In this document: positions 7,649-18,292 of the stretch, piece after piece
Numbering within the stretch: position 1 is the stretch's first letter
Layout of the letters: every line of letters begins with the position of its first letter
Source: AWTP1-13 sp963832445
GTDB taxonomy: Bacteria; Pseudomonadota; Alphaproteobacteria; Rhizobiales; Hyphomicrobiaceae
NCBI GenBank assembly: GCA_963832445.1
Contig: CAWHUM010000012.1
Coordinates: 62,001-126,000, forward strand
DNA: 64,000 nt
Direction: 5' to 3'
The notes under the pieces: model-generated
What the model was told of the DNA's origin: nothing
What the model saw: the letters and a program-made list of their open reading frames with translations, nothing else
Databases searched by the model: none
Made by a program: the position numbers and the translations under genes

Positions 7649-9292
7649 TCAACGCGGCCTGCGCATGATCCTCTGCAGCCAGGAGCTGGAGCGATCGGCT
7701 GGAGGCTGCTGCGCCTGCGGCGCCGCGGGCACAGGCGGCACGCTGGCGGTTGTTGGCGGAGGCGGCTTGGGGCGCGGCGCTCCAACTTGGATGCTCGCCT
7801 TGCCCACGACCTCACGCAATCTTATCGCCACCAGCTTCGGGTCGTTGCGCCATTCCAGGTAGTCCTTGCCGCGGATGAGCGGCAGCCGGCTCAAGTCCGG
7901 CTTGCCGACGATCAGAGGCACCACGGTCTTGTCGCCCGACACCTCGAGCGCCAGCGCCGCGTTCACTTCTGTCAGCGGCCATTCCTTGGCGACGGAGTTG
8001 CTAGAGATGATCGCGAGCACCGTGCGGGCGGCGCCGAGCGCAATGTTGATCTTTTTGGTGAAGGCCTCGCCCCAGGCGATGTGCTCCTCGTCCAGGAAGG
8101 CCTTGAGACCCAAGCGCTCACAGGCCTCGAAGATCGGCCGTGCAATCGCAGGCCGGTCCTCGCTCGCGTGGCTGATGAAGATGTCGAAGTCGTCGGCGCC
8201 GAATACCATCTGGCGGATGAACTTCGACGGGTTCGGGTCGAGGTCGAGCACCTTGGCGCAGAGTTTCAGATAGACGGGATCGGCGGGGCCGCGGACCATC
8301 TTCACGAACGATAGGTGGCCGTAGACGATGTTTCGGAAGGCACCCTCCGGACTGCGCTGCCAATGCCTCGTGCCGGGGTTTCGGTATCGGCGCATATGCT
8401 CGCCAGCAGCGGCGGGCAGGCCGAATTTCTCCCACGCATGAAGCATGGCGCGGATGCGACGTACGCGCCGGCGTTCGACATTGACGCGGGTGTTGACGCA
8501 GAGCCCGGTCACGCTCTGATGCACGCCGCGCCCCTGGATCCGCACCTTCTTGGCATTGATGACGAAGCCGCAGGCCCGGATCGCCTGCTCGAGCGCCTCG
8601 CCGGCGGCAACGCGGAAACCGCCGCCCTCGATCTGCTCGCGCACGGCGAAGCTCGGCGGAAACTGCGCCAGATCGGTCGAGAACGTGATGTCGTCGGCGT
8701 AGCGCGAGTAGGCGAGCTTGTGGTCGCGGGCCAACCGGAGCAGACGCCGGTCGAGCGTGGCAGCGATGAAGTTGGAGAGCACGGGCGAGGTCGGCGCACC
8801 CTGCGGCAGGCCATTGCGGTAGGTAACGATCTGGGCGCACATGGCTGCTGCGGGCGGGCCCAACTCGAACGGCGGCCGCAGCAGTAGCCCGCGCACGCGG
8901 CCAAAATTGATGGTGGGGAAGAAGTCTTCCAGATCGATGTTGAGCACCCAGCGCTTGTCGGCGTGGTCGGCGGCATTGCTGGCAACACTGCGCCCGTCGA
9001 TGAACCCGTGCGCGTTGGGATGTGCACGGTAGAGCTGCTTCAATTCGACGTGCAGGCGATTCTGAAGGTCGCGCACAAGGCCGATCGGAGCATGGATTTG
9101 GCGCATGCCGCCGGAGCGCTTGGGGATCTCGAAATGCCGATAGCGCACGTCGTCAGGCGCTCGATAGAGCGTCCAGATCAGGCGACCGAGCGGCACGTCA
9201 AAATATTTGGCGACATCACCGGCCGACTGCAGCGGGCTGCCCGCCAACCGGAGAATGCCATTGGCGTCGGCGGGATTGTCGCGAATGGGCAT
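7649..9292 (-). CDS. Retron-type reverse transcriptase fused to a TIR domain
   Basis: A 547-residue fusion. Residues 30-300 form a group-II-like reverse transcriptase: NIDLEDFFP (118-126, first catalytic Asp), GLPQGAPTSP (161-170) and the YADD box (198-201). Two motifs specific to retron RTs are visible: NAADH (NAxxH, 106-110) and VTG (261-263). After a linker, residues 367-465 form a TIR domain starting DFDIFISHASEDR, with DEEHIAWGEAF and the catalytic Glu in EWPLTE (E442). The tail (about 503-547) is Pro-rich and ends basic. RT-TIR retrons are known antiphage systems in which RT and msDNA hold a TIR NADase effector in check. No separate effector gene is present, as expected for a fusion. 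The ATG at 9292 follows a 236-base non-coding leader where the msr-msd RNA should lie. Confidence 0.92.
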   Translation of the reverse strand: MPIRDNPADANGILRLAGSPLQSAGDVAKYFDVPLGRLIWTLYRAPDDVRYRHFEIPKRSGGMRQIHAPIGLVRDLQNRLHVELKQLYRAHPNAHGFIDGRSVASNAADHADKRWVLNIDLEDFFPTINFGRVRGLLLRPPFELGPPAAAMCAQIVTYRNGLPQGAPTSPVLSNFIAATLDRRLLRLARDHKLAYSRYADDITFSTDLAQFPPSFAVREQIEGGGFRVAAGEALEQAIRACGFVINAKKVRIQGRGVHQSVTGLCVNTRVNVERRRVRRIRAMLHAWEKFGLPAAAGEHMRRYRNPGTRHWQRSPEGAFRNIVYGHLSFVKMVRGPADPVYLKLCAKVLDLDPNPSKFIRQMVFGADDFDIFISHASEDRPAIARPIFEACERLGLKAFLDEEHIAWGEAFTKKINIALGAARTVLAIISSNSVAKEWPLTEVNAALALEVSGDKTVVPLIVGKPDLSRLPLIRGKDYLEWRNDPKLVAIRLREVVGKASIQVGAPRPKPPPPTTASVPPVPAAPQAQQPPADRSSSWLQRIMRRPR

Positions 9293-9528
9293 CCCACCCC
9301 TCGTACCTTACGCACCGGGCTTGCCCCCGGTGAAAGAGAACATTTGTTATTCTGCCGCAGGATCGACAGCAGACGTAGAAGGGCGAGATGCCGTAGCGCA
9401 TGGGACCGCGAGAGCGACACCGTTGTCAATTGCTTGCGCACCACCTCGCGCTCGCAGACGTCGAGATCGCGCCAGCCTGTGTTGCACCGGTTACAGACAC
9501 AACCGACCACAAGGGCTTCGCCCTGCGA
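9293..9528 (-). ncRNA. Candidate retron msr-msd RNA region upstream of the RT-TIR gene
   Basis: Retron non-coding RNA is normally encoded just upstream of its RT, and this 236-base stretch on the same strand holds no convincing gene. Two stem-loops are visible. CTGCTG/CGGCAG with a 9-base loop lies at about 9351-9371, and a perfect CACCGGG/CCCGGTG stem with a GGCAAG loop lies at about 9312-9331, followed by GCGTAAGGTACGAGG before the start codon. A third, AGGGC-GAA-GCCCT, lies at the end of the upstream aldo/keto reductase gene. I could not identify convincing a1/a2 end repeats or the branching G, so boundaries are only those of the gap. Confidence 0.4.
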
Positions 9529-10527
9529 CTAGTCGCGAAAAGCCGGATGGCTGCGCCGCAAGTCTTCGAGCCTCGCGATCGCGGCGGCGGAAAGCGGTCC
9601 CATCTCTGCCGCCGCGAGTGCTTCGTCCAAGTGCCAAGTCTCGCCGATGCCGACGACGATGGTCGAGAGCAGCGGGCAGGCTAGCCCGAACCGCAGCGCC
9701 TTCTGCGCGGGCGTACCGGCCTCAGAGGCCAGCGCTGCCAGCGCGGCCGCAGCGCGCACTTCCTCGGCAGCATTCTCAGCGTTGGCGGTGACCGAGACCT
9801 CGCGGCCGTGGCGCTCGGTCGTTGCCAGATGCCCGGCGGCGAAGACGCGAATGCCCATCACGCCCATGTGCTGGGCGGCACAGCGATGCAGCAGGCCGTC
9901 GAAGTCGGTCGAGTTCCAGCCGGAGCCTGCGCCCTTGTCTGCGGTCGGATTGAGCAGGTTGTAGTAGACCTGCGCCGCGTCGAAGCGGCTGCTGTCGATC
10001 ACCTGCCGCAGAGCGGCAGGCTCGCCTAGCCCGGTCAGGCCGATCCAGTCGCACACACCCTTGCGGCGCAAGCCGTCCATAATGTCGGCGACGCCGCCGG
10101 AGCCCAGCACCTGGGCCACGCTCAGGCTGCGCGTGTCGCTCTCTGCACCCGGCGCAGACACCACGCGGCCGTGCAGGATGAGCAGCTCCACGCGACCGAG
10201 CCCGAGCCGCTGCAGGCTCGCCGCCACTGAGCGTTCGATCTGGCCAGCAAAATCCCCAGCCGACGTGTCGATGTTGAACTTGGTGGATATGCGGGGTCGC
10301 TTGCCTGCCGGCTGTTTGGCGAGCCAGCGGCCAATCACCGTCTCCGACACGCCGTTGCCATAGAGCGCCGCGGTGTCGATCCAGTCGATGCCGGCGGCGA
10401 GCGCGCGGTCGAGCACACCCTCGCGCTGCTGCTCCGAGCCCCTGATGAGCAGCCCTCCGACCCATCCGCCGCCGAATGTCAGGGCGGGAACCTCGAGCCC
10501 GGTGCGGCCGAAGCGTCGTCTTTGCAT
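9529..10527 (-). CDS. Aldo/keto reductase
   Basis: A 332-residue NADP-dependent aldo/keto reductase. It starts RRRFGRTGLEVPALTFGGG, as is typical for the class. The catalytic tetrad region is represented by GIDWIDTAALYG (Asp and Tyr), the STKFN strand (Lys) and ELLILHGR (His). The C-terminus carries the VVGIGETWHLDEALAAAE cofactor-binding segment. The ATG at 10527 follows GGAG at good spacing; a GTG five codons upstream is an alternative. It lies upstream of the retron on the same strand, but the 236-base gap suggests separate transcription. The substrate is unknown; L-fucose or pyridoxal dehydrogenase-like members look similar. Confidence 0.85.
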   Translation of the reverse strand: MQRRRFGRTGLEVPALTFGGGWVGGLLIRGSEQQREGVLDRALAAGIDWIDTAALYGNGVSETVIGRWLAKQPAGKRPRISTKFNIDTSAGDFAGQIERSVAASLQRLGLGRVELLILHGRVVSAPGAESDTRSLSVAQVLGSGGVADIMDGLRRKGVCDWIGLTGLGEPAALRQVIDSSRFDAAQVYYNLLNPTADKGAGSGWNSTDFDGLLHRCAAQHMGVMGIRVFAAGHLATTERHGREVSVTANAENAAEEVRAAAALAALASEAGTPAQKALRFGLACPLLSTIVVGIGETWHLDEALAAAEMGPLSAAAIARLEDLRRSHPAFRD

Positions 10528-10701
10528 ATATCCACACTCCACAGGGTTGGGGCATATATTTGGGTATTCGGCTCTCTAGTACCGCCGCGGCGTGGGTTTC
10601 TACCCCGGACCGCAGCAGTGCGAGAAAGCCGGCTCACTAGAGGCTGGCCGTCCTTGGAGTGCTGTCCCGGACATGGCCCGGATGGCAGGCGGAGACGTTG
10701 A

Positions 10702-11064
10702 CTACACCGCCGGCGGAGGCCCGTATGCGTTGGGACCTGGCTCCCCCCTCTGGCACCACCAGATGATCAGGACGATGATCCCGACGATCGGGACGAATGA
10801 CAGCAGAACCCACCAGCCGGTGCGACCGATGTCATGGAGACGGCGAATCGCTACCGCCAAGCTGGGAAGAAATGTTGCAAGGCTGAATATCACGTTGACG
10901 ATGCCGATCTGCTCAGCACCGAAAACGACAACATCGATGACGGCCGTTATGATGCCGACGATGACGAGAAACAACACGAAGTACCAGTACTGGGGGCGCG
11001 TGGCACGGCCACTGAAGTTCACGTAGTTGGTGAAACCGGAAGCGATTGCTTGCCCGAAACCCAT
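10702..11064 (-). CDS. DUF805 small membrane protein
   Basis: A 120-residue inner-membrane protein of the DUF805 family. The opening FTNYVNFSGRATRPQYWYFVLF is diagnostic, followed by three further hydrophobic segments, the LAVAIRRLHDIGRTGWW motif and a short C-terminal tail with Gly and Pro. The function of the family is not established. The start has a very strong AGGAGGG site. It stands alone, with 174 bases to the aldo/keto reductase and 277 bases to tex, and no recognised element in either gap. Confidence 0.88.
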   Translation of the reverse strand: MGFGQAIASGFTNYVNFSGRATRPQYWYFVLFLVIVGIITAVIDVVVFGAEQIGIVNVIFSLATFLPSLAVAIRRLHDIGRTGWWVLLSFVPIVGIIVLIIWWCQRGEPGPNAYGPPPAV

Positions 11065-11341
11065 GGCTCTTCCCTCCTAAGAAAAATGATAAATGCATCA
11101 AGGCCCGCCACCTTGTGCGGCCACCCGCGGCACTGCTTGTAGAGTAGCGCCGGATCGTTTGGAAGGGTCGGCACACGCGGCGACCGCATCGCAGCAATTG
11201 CAGAGGTCCGTCAGACACACCGGCTAGTAGCAAATTTTTGCGGGCCCAATTCTGTGCAAGCATGACGAGTTGCCAGATCGAACCAGAATCGACAAAGAGG
11301 TGACGCTTTGCTGGCACGCGTGCAAAGCCAAGGAGGCCTCG

Positions 11342-13651
<2,310 letters not shown>

Positions 13652-13667
13652 GGTGGAGGCCGCGGCG

Positions 13668-14078
13668 ATGACCGAGACGTCCGTTCACGTCTTCGCCGGG
13701 ACGTTTCGCGACATCGACGACGCGTGCGGCTATTCGGAGGCGCAGCGGGAGCCGGAGCCGCCCGCAGCGGTGCCGGATGCTGAATACCGCGCCTGGGAGG
13801 CGCGCAATCCCGGGTGGGCAATGAAGGCCGACCTCGGCATCACGTACCTGGACAGCGACTTCATCGAGACCATTGCCGACCGCGACGGCCTTGACCGCTA
13901 TGGATACCTGGCCAACAAGCTGCAGGAACCTGCCGACATCGAGCGCATCCGGCGGTTGGCCGGGCCCGAGGCCAACATTCTGGTGCTCATTTTCAAGCAG
14001 GCCCTGGGCGGCTTCCCGGCCAAGCTCAAGTCGACACCCCGCCTCACCTATTGCGGCGAGTTTGCCTGCACGATCTGA
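13668..14078 (+). CDS. Hypothetical protein resembling Imm22-type immunity proteins
   Basis: A 136-residue soluble, acidic protein, 17 bases after the tex stop. Features are VHVFAGTFRDIDDACGYSE at the N-terminus, LGITYLDSDFIETI in the middle and ILVLIFKQALGG near the C-terminus. The pattern of an N-terminal strand with a Y/F-rich segment and a 'YxDxDFIE' motif recalls the Imm22 polymorphic-toxin immunity family, but this is from memory and the match is loose. No toxin gene is adjacent. The ATG at 13,668 is the first in frame after tex. In the interrupted sequence it shares an open frame with part of tex, which could cause an automatic pipeline to fuse them wrongly. Confidence 0.65.
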   Translation: MTETSVHVFAGTFRDIDDACGYSEAQREPEPPAAVPDAEYRAWEARNPGWAMKADLGITYLDSDFIETIADRDGLDRYGYLANKLQEPADIERIRRLAGPEANILVLIFKQALGGFPAKLKSTPRLTYCGEFACTI

Positions 14079-14160
14079 ACGCCACGGGCTGCGGCGACGA
14101 AGGTTGGCCGCCGCGCCGCGAACAGTGCTATAGGGCGCCTGCCAAGATCAGGGCCTGGAG

Positions 14161-15802
14161 ATGGATGACAATACGCAGATGACCGGCCTGCCGCACGCGG
14201 GTGTCGCGCAGGCGCCAAAAGCCGCGCTGGACCCCCTCGCGCGCGAGATCGCGCGGCGGCGCACATTCGCCATCATCTCCCATCCCGACGCCGGCAAGAC
14301 CACACTTACCGAGAAGCTCTTGCTGTTCGGCGGCGCCATCCAGCTCGCCGGCCAGGTCAAGGCCAAGCGCGATGGGCGCAACACGCGCTCGGACTGGATG
14401 GCAATCGAGCGGGCACGCGGCATCTCGGTCGTCACCTCGGTGATGACCTTCGAGTACGGCAGCGCGGTGTTCAACCTGCTCGACACGCCGGGCCACGAGG
14501 ACTTCTCCGATCATACCTATCGCACGCTCACCGCAGTCGACTCCGCCATCATGGTGATCGACGCGGCCAGGGGCATCGAGTCGCGCACCCGCAAGCTGTT
14601 CGAGATCTGCCGCCTGCGCGACATCCCCATCATCACTTTCGTAAACAAGATGGATCGCGAGAGCCGCGACCCCCTGGAGCTGCTGGACGAGATCGAGCAT
14701 ACCCTCGCCCTGCAGACCGCGCCCATGGTGTGGCCGATCGGCCGGGGCCGCGACTTCAAGGGCACCTACGACCTGCTGCAGCCGCGTATCCGCCAGGTCG
14801 AGCGCGAGCCCGAGGGCCAGCCGGTGTCGGGGCCGAGCGACCCTGTCATCGATACGCTGCTGGAAGTAGATGCCGCCGCGGCCTGGCGCGACGAGATCGC
14901 GCTCGCGGAAAGCGTTTGCGGCAAGTTCGATCTGGCCAAATTCCGCGACGGCACCTTGACGCCCGTGTTCTTCGGCAGCGCGCTCAAGAACTTCGGCGTG
15001 CGCGACATCCTGGAGGCGCTGATCGCGCATGCGCCGCCGCCGCGCAGCCAGAAGGCGGCCACCCGCACCGTGGAAGCCACGGAGAAGGCCATGACCGGCG
15101 TGGTCTTCAAGATCCAGGCGAACATGGACCCCAACCACCGCGACCGCATCGCCTTCATGCGCGTGTGCTCCGGCAAGCTGACGCGCGGCATGAAAGTCAA
15201 GGTGGTGCGAACGGGCAAGACCATGGCGCTCACCGCGCCGCAGTTCTTCTTCGCCCAGGACCGCTCGCTGGCCGAGGAGGCCTACGCCGGCGACGTGGTG
15301 GGCATCCCCAACCGAGGCGCGCTGCAGAATCGGCGACGCCATCACCGAGGGCGAGGACATTACCTTCCTCGGCATCCCGAGCTTCGCACCCGAGATCCTG
15401 CGCCGCATCAGGCTTGAGGACGCCATCCGCGCCAAGAAGCTCAGGGAGGCGCTGCGCGAGATGGCCGAGGAGGGCGTGGTGCAGTTGTTCTCGCCCCTCG
15501 ACGGCACGCAGCCCATCGTCGGCGTGATCGGCAACCTGCAGCTCGACGTGCTGGCTGATCGCCTCAAGCACGAGTACGGCCTGCAGACCGGTTTCGATCC
15601 TGCGCCGAGCGATACGGTGCGTTGGATCGAGTCGGAAGATCCTGCAGCCTTGGCGCGGTTCGTGGAGAAGAACCGCTCGGCCATCGCCACCGACCTCGAC
15701 GGCGCTCAGGTGTTCCTCGCCACCTCGGCCTTCAACCTGTCATGGACGGCCGAGCGCAACCCCGAGATCCGCTTCGTGGACATCAAGACGACGACGGTGT
15801 AG
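14161..15802 (+). CDS. prfC: Peptide chain release factor 3, frame interrupted once
   Basis: RF3 is a GTPase that recycles RF1/RF2 from the ribosome. The G-domain motifs are HPDAGKTT (residues 41-48), DTPGH (108-112) and NKMD (162-165). The RF3-specific RSDWMAIERARGISVVTSVM segment and domain II (VFKIQANMDPNHRDRIAFMR) follow. Near 15,329 the sequence reads ctgcagaAtcggc, where removal of one A restores LQIGDAITEGEDITFLGIPSF and the frame to the stop at 15,802, giving 546 residues. The ATG at 14,161 follows CTGGAG. The single interruption in an otherwise perfect, normal-length gene points to a sequencing error. Confidence 0.88.
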
Positions 15803-15872
15803 GGCGCAATAGGCGCCAGCCGTATTGCGCCGATTGCCGGCCCCGCGGTGCAATACGCTTCGCTATTGCACC
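15803..15872. repeat. Two tandem palindromes with related 9-bp stems
   Basis: Immediately after the prfC stop, GGCGCAATA (15,803-15,811) is perfectly inverted at 15,823-15,831. A second palindrome, GGTGCAATA (15,847-15,855), is inverted at 15,864-15,872. The stems differ at one position, so this looks like a REP-type repeated element. It lies between convergent genes (prfC and the Nudix gene). Neither stem is followed by a T-run on either strand, so a classical intrinsic terminator is not supported. Confidence 0.8.
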
Positions 15873-15891
15873 CTACGACGTTCGCGCGCAT

Positions 15892-16716
15892 TCAGCCCGG
15901 AAGCGCGGCTCGGCCGAATGTCGAGACCTGCTCCACGAACACCTCGGTCACGCCATAGTCGGCCTCAGCAGGTATTTGCAACCAGCGGCCCTCGGGTGTG
16001 CTCTTTACCCTGGGCGTTACCGTCACCACGGGCTTCGACCGCGTTGCCGCCACGGCCTCGGCCACGGTGCGATAGCGGGCGAGTTTGGCGAGGTTCATGC
16101 GGGTGGCGAACACCAGCGTGCGCGCTCCGGCTTCCGCCTCGCTCAGCGCCCGCTGCGGCGTGATCCACAGGCCATCCACCGATTCGCCGCCGTCGTGGGC
16201 GCCGAGCTGCACCACCGGCGCCGCGATCAGAAAGAAATGCGTGTCGAAGCGCTTGGGCACCGGCTCCGGCGTAATCCAGTGCGCGAACGGCACCATCATG
16301 TCGAGCGCCAGCGCCAGGTCCTCGCCACGCACGATGTCGACGAAGCTGGTCTCGCCCTTGAGCAGGCGCGCGCGATGCGTCTCGACCAGCCGGTCGGCGG
16401 CGGCGGCGTCGACGATCGCCTGCGTGCCGCGCTGCCGCGCCAGCACCAGACCCGCCTCCTCGAACGTCTCGCGGCCGGCGGCGACGAAGAACGAGCGGTC
16501 GGGAGCTGCGGGGGCCTGGGCTGCCAGTTCGCCCCACGCGGCATCAGAGTCCTCGGGATCGACCTTGCCGCCGGGAAACACCAGGGCGCCGGAGGCGAAA
16601 TCGATCGCGCGATGCCGCTCGACCATGAATACCTCGATGCCGTCGGCACCATCGCGCAGGATCACCACGGTGGAAGCCGGCCGCGCCGGAACCGGGGTCT
16701 TGGGTGTATCGCTCAT
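15892..16716 (-). CDS. Nudix hydrolase of the NUDT19/RP2 type
   Basis: A 274-residue Nudix protein. The Nudix box is split: GGKVDPED at residues 49-56 and GRETFEEAGLVL at 81-92, with about 24 residues inserted between. That insertion is characteristic of NUDT19-like CoA/acyl-CoA diphosphatases rather than of classical short Nudix enzymes. The FMVERHRAIDFASGALVFPGG strand precedes the box, and a WITPEPVPKRFDTHFFLI segment follows. The ATG at 16,716 has GAAGGAAA upstream; longer in-frame starts lack homology. It converges on prfC. The substrate is inferred from family only. Confidence 0.85.
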   Translation of the reverse strand: MSDTPKTPVPARPASTVVILRDGADGIEVFMVERHRAIDFASGALVFPGGKVDPEDSDAAWGELAAQAPAAPDRSFFVAAGRETFEEAGLVLARQRGTQAIVDAAAADRLVETHRARLLKGETSFVDIVRGEDLALALDMMVPFAHWITPEPVPKRFDTHFFLIAAPVVQLGAHDGGESVDGLWITPQRALSEAEAGARTLVFATRMNLAKLARYRTVAEAVAATRSKPVVTVTPRVKSTPEGRWLQIPAEADYGVTEVFVEQVSTFGRAALPG

Positions 16717-16956
16717 GATCGACGCATTTCCTTCTTCGGGTGCGCGCCGGCAACGGCCGCGTTGCAGCGCTTGTACCGTCCCCGCCATCGATGTCCAAGC
16801 CCGCCTACCCATTTTGCTCATTGTGGCCTGCGTAGAGCTCATACGCGCCATGAGCAAAACTCAGCCGCGGGAAGGGTACCGGCGTCTTGCCAAGTCGGTG
16901 CTCTTCCATCGTAATGGCCGGCCTCGCCGATCCAACTGCCCAACCCCACAACTTTG

Positions 16957-17694
16957 ATGCCATTGCCGCCCGAAGCCTTCGAACATGTGCCTGCACTTGC
17001 CGGCAGAGTCATCGAACCCGAGAAATCCTTCTTCCGCCTTTCCCGTGAGCGCCTGTCCGAGCTGGACCGTCTCGCGCGCGAAAGCGGCTACCCGGTGGAC
17101 TGGCGCCTCAGCGACGAGGCGCGCGAGGCAACGCGCCGGGAGGCACTGGCCGGCCACGCCGGCGACCTGTGGCTGTTCGCCTACGGCTCGCTGATGTGGG
17201 ACCCAGCCGTCCACATCGTGGAGATCAGGACCGCTGCGCTCGAAGGCTACCACCGGCGCTTCTGCCTCAAGAGCCAGATCGGCCGGGGCTCGGCCGACCG
17301 GCCTGCGCTGATGGCCGGGCTCGACCTCGGCGGCACATGCCACGGGCTGGCTTTGCGCATACCGGCCGACCACGTCGACCGCGAAACGGAAATTCTGTGG
17401 ATGCGCGAAATGGTGGCCGGCAGCTACGTGCCGACCTTCCTGGCGGTCGAGACGCCGCAGGGCCCGCTGGAGGCGCTGGCCTTCGTGATCAATCGCCAGT
17501 CGAGCCGCTATTGCGAGCCCGACCTCGAAGAGGCCGCCAGGCTGATCGCCACCGGCCGTGGCGCTCGCGGCACCAGCCTCGAGTACCTGGAGAACGTCGC
17601 CGAGCGTCTGGCGCTGCTGGGTCTCGGCGATCCGGAGATCGACGAGTTGCTGGCCCGGGCACGCCGCCATCTGGGACCGCGCGAACAGCCCTGA
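16957..17694 (+). CDS. ChaC-like gamma-glutamylcyclotransferase
   Basis: A 245-residue protein with the diagnostic substrate-binding loop LFAYGSLMWDP. The HGLALRIPADHVDRETEILWMREM segment and the FVINRQSSRYCEPDLEEAARLIATG region are also found in ChaC enzymes, which release 5-oxoproline from glutathione in the cytosol. The N-terminal 70 residues are an acidic/basic helical extension. The ATG at 16,957 is preceded by a weak site, and a TTG one codon upstream is possible. It converges on the GFA gene, four bases apart. A glutathione-degrading enzyme beside a glutathione-type GFA protein is notable but may be chance. Confidence 0.85.
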   Translation: MPLPPEAFEHVPALAGRVIEPEKSFFRLSRERLSELDRLARESGYPVDWRLSDEAREATRREALAGHAGDLWLFAYGSLMWDPAVHIVEIRTAALEGYHRRFCLKSQIGRGSADRPALMAGLDLGGTCHGLALRIPADHVDRETEILWMREMVAGSYVPTFLAVETPQGPLEALAFVINRQSSRYCEPDLEEAARLIATGRGARGTSLEYLENVAERLALLGLGDPEIDELLARARRHLGPREQP

Positions 17695-17697
17695 CGC

Positions 17698-18135
17698 TCA
17701 GCGCGCAACGCCACCCTTGGGATCGAAAACCGGCTGCTTCTCCAGCCTATCGATCGAGCCGAGCTGGCCGAGCCAGGGCTGCGCGGAGCGGCCCCAGAAC
17801 TGCACCTTGGGAACGAGCTGGTTGCGCTGGCGGATGGTGCCGACGCGAATCGAGTGCACCTTCGGCCCGTCCCCCGTGGCGCTCGAATAGATCGGCGACC
17901 CGCAGTGGGGACAGAATGATTGCGTCCTCTGTGTCCCGCTCTCGCCCGTCTTGACGTAGACCTTGAGCTCGCCGGTCAGCAGCTTGAAGGTGCCTTCGCG
18001 GCTCATTACCACGGTGCGGAACGCCGAACCGGACAACGCCTCACAATCGGTGCAATGGCAGATCGCGACTTTGTCGGAGTCGACCTCGGCCTCGTAGGCG
18101 ATGTGGCCGCAATGGCAGCGTCCGTCGATTTTCAT
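17698..18135 (-). CDS. GFA family zinc-binding protein
   Basis: A 145-residue protein of the glutathione-dependent formaldehyde-activating (GFA) fold. Zinc-binding cysteines are visible in CHCGHIAYEAEV (CxC), ICHCTDC (CxxC spacing) and FCPHCGSPIYS (CxxC). The central SGSAFRTVVMSREGTFKLLTGEL strand is typical. Most bacterial members are not proven formaldehyde enzymes, so only the family name is given. The ATG at 18,135 is the natural start (MKIDGRCHCG). Its stop lies four bases from the ChaC-like gene stop. Confidence 0.88.
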   Translation of the reverse strand: MKIDGRCHCGHIAYEAEVDSDKVAICHCTDCEALSGSAFRTVVMSREGTFKLLTGELKVYVKTGESGTQRTQSFCPHCGSPIYSSATGDGPKVHSIRVGTIRQRNQLVPKVQFWGRSAQPWLGQLGSIDRLEKQPVFDPKGGVAR

Positions 18136-18292
18136 GGGCGACTCCCGGGCCGGCTGGTTGCGAGACCTTCGTGACCGCTACAGGATGATCGGCGGCCGCA
18201 CAAGCAGGCCGGCCGCGCTGGGTTGTGCTTTCGTTTGCGTCGGGCCTGCGACGCGATAAGCTCGCGTCGGCAGCGGACAGGGAGCGCCGAAC

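Noticed and set aside
7649..9292. Diversity-generating retroelement or group II intron RT
   Set aside because: No template/variable repeat pair or intron structure was seen, and the NAxxH and VTG motifs are retron-specific.
15803..15872. Intrinsic terminator after prfC
   Set aside because: The stems are strong but no T-run follows on either strand; a repeat element fits better.
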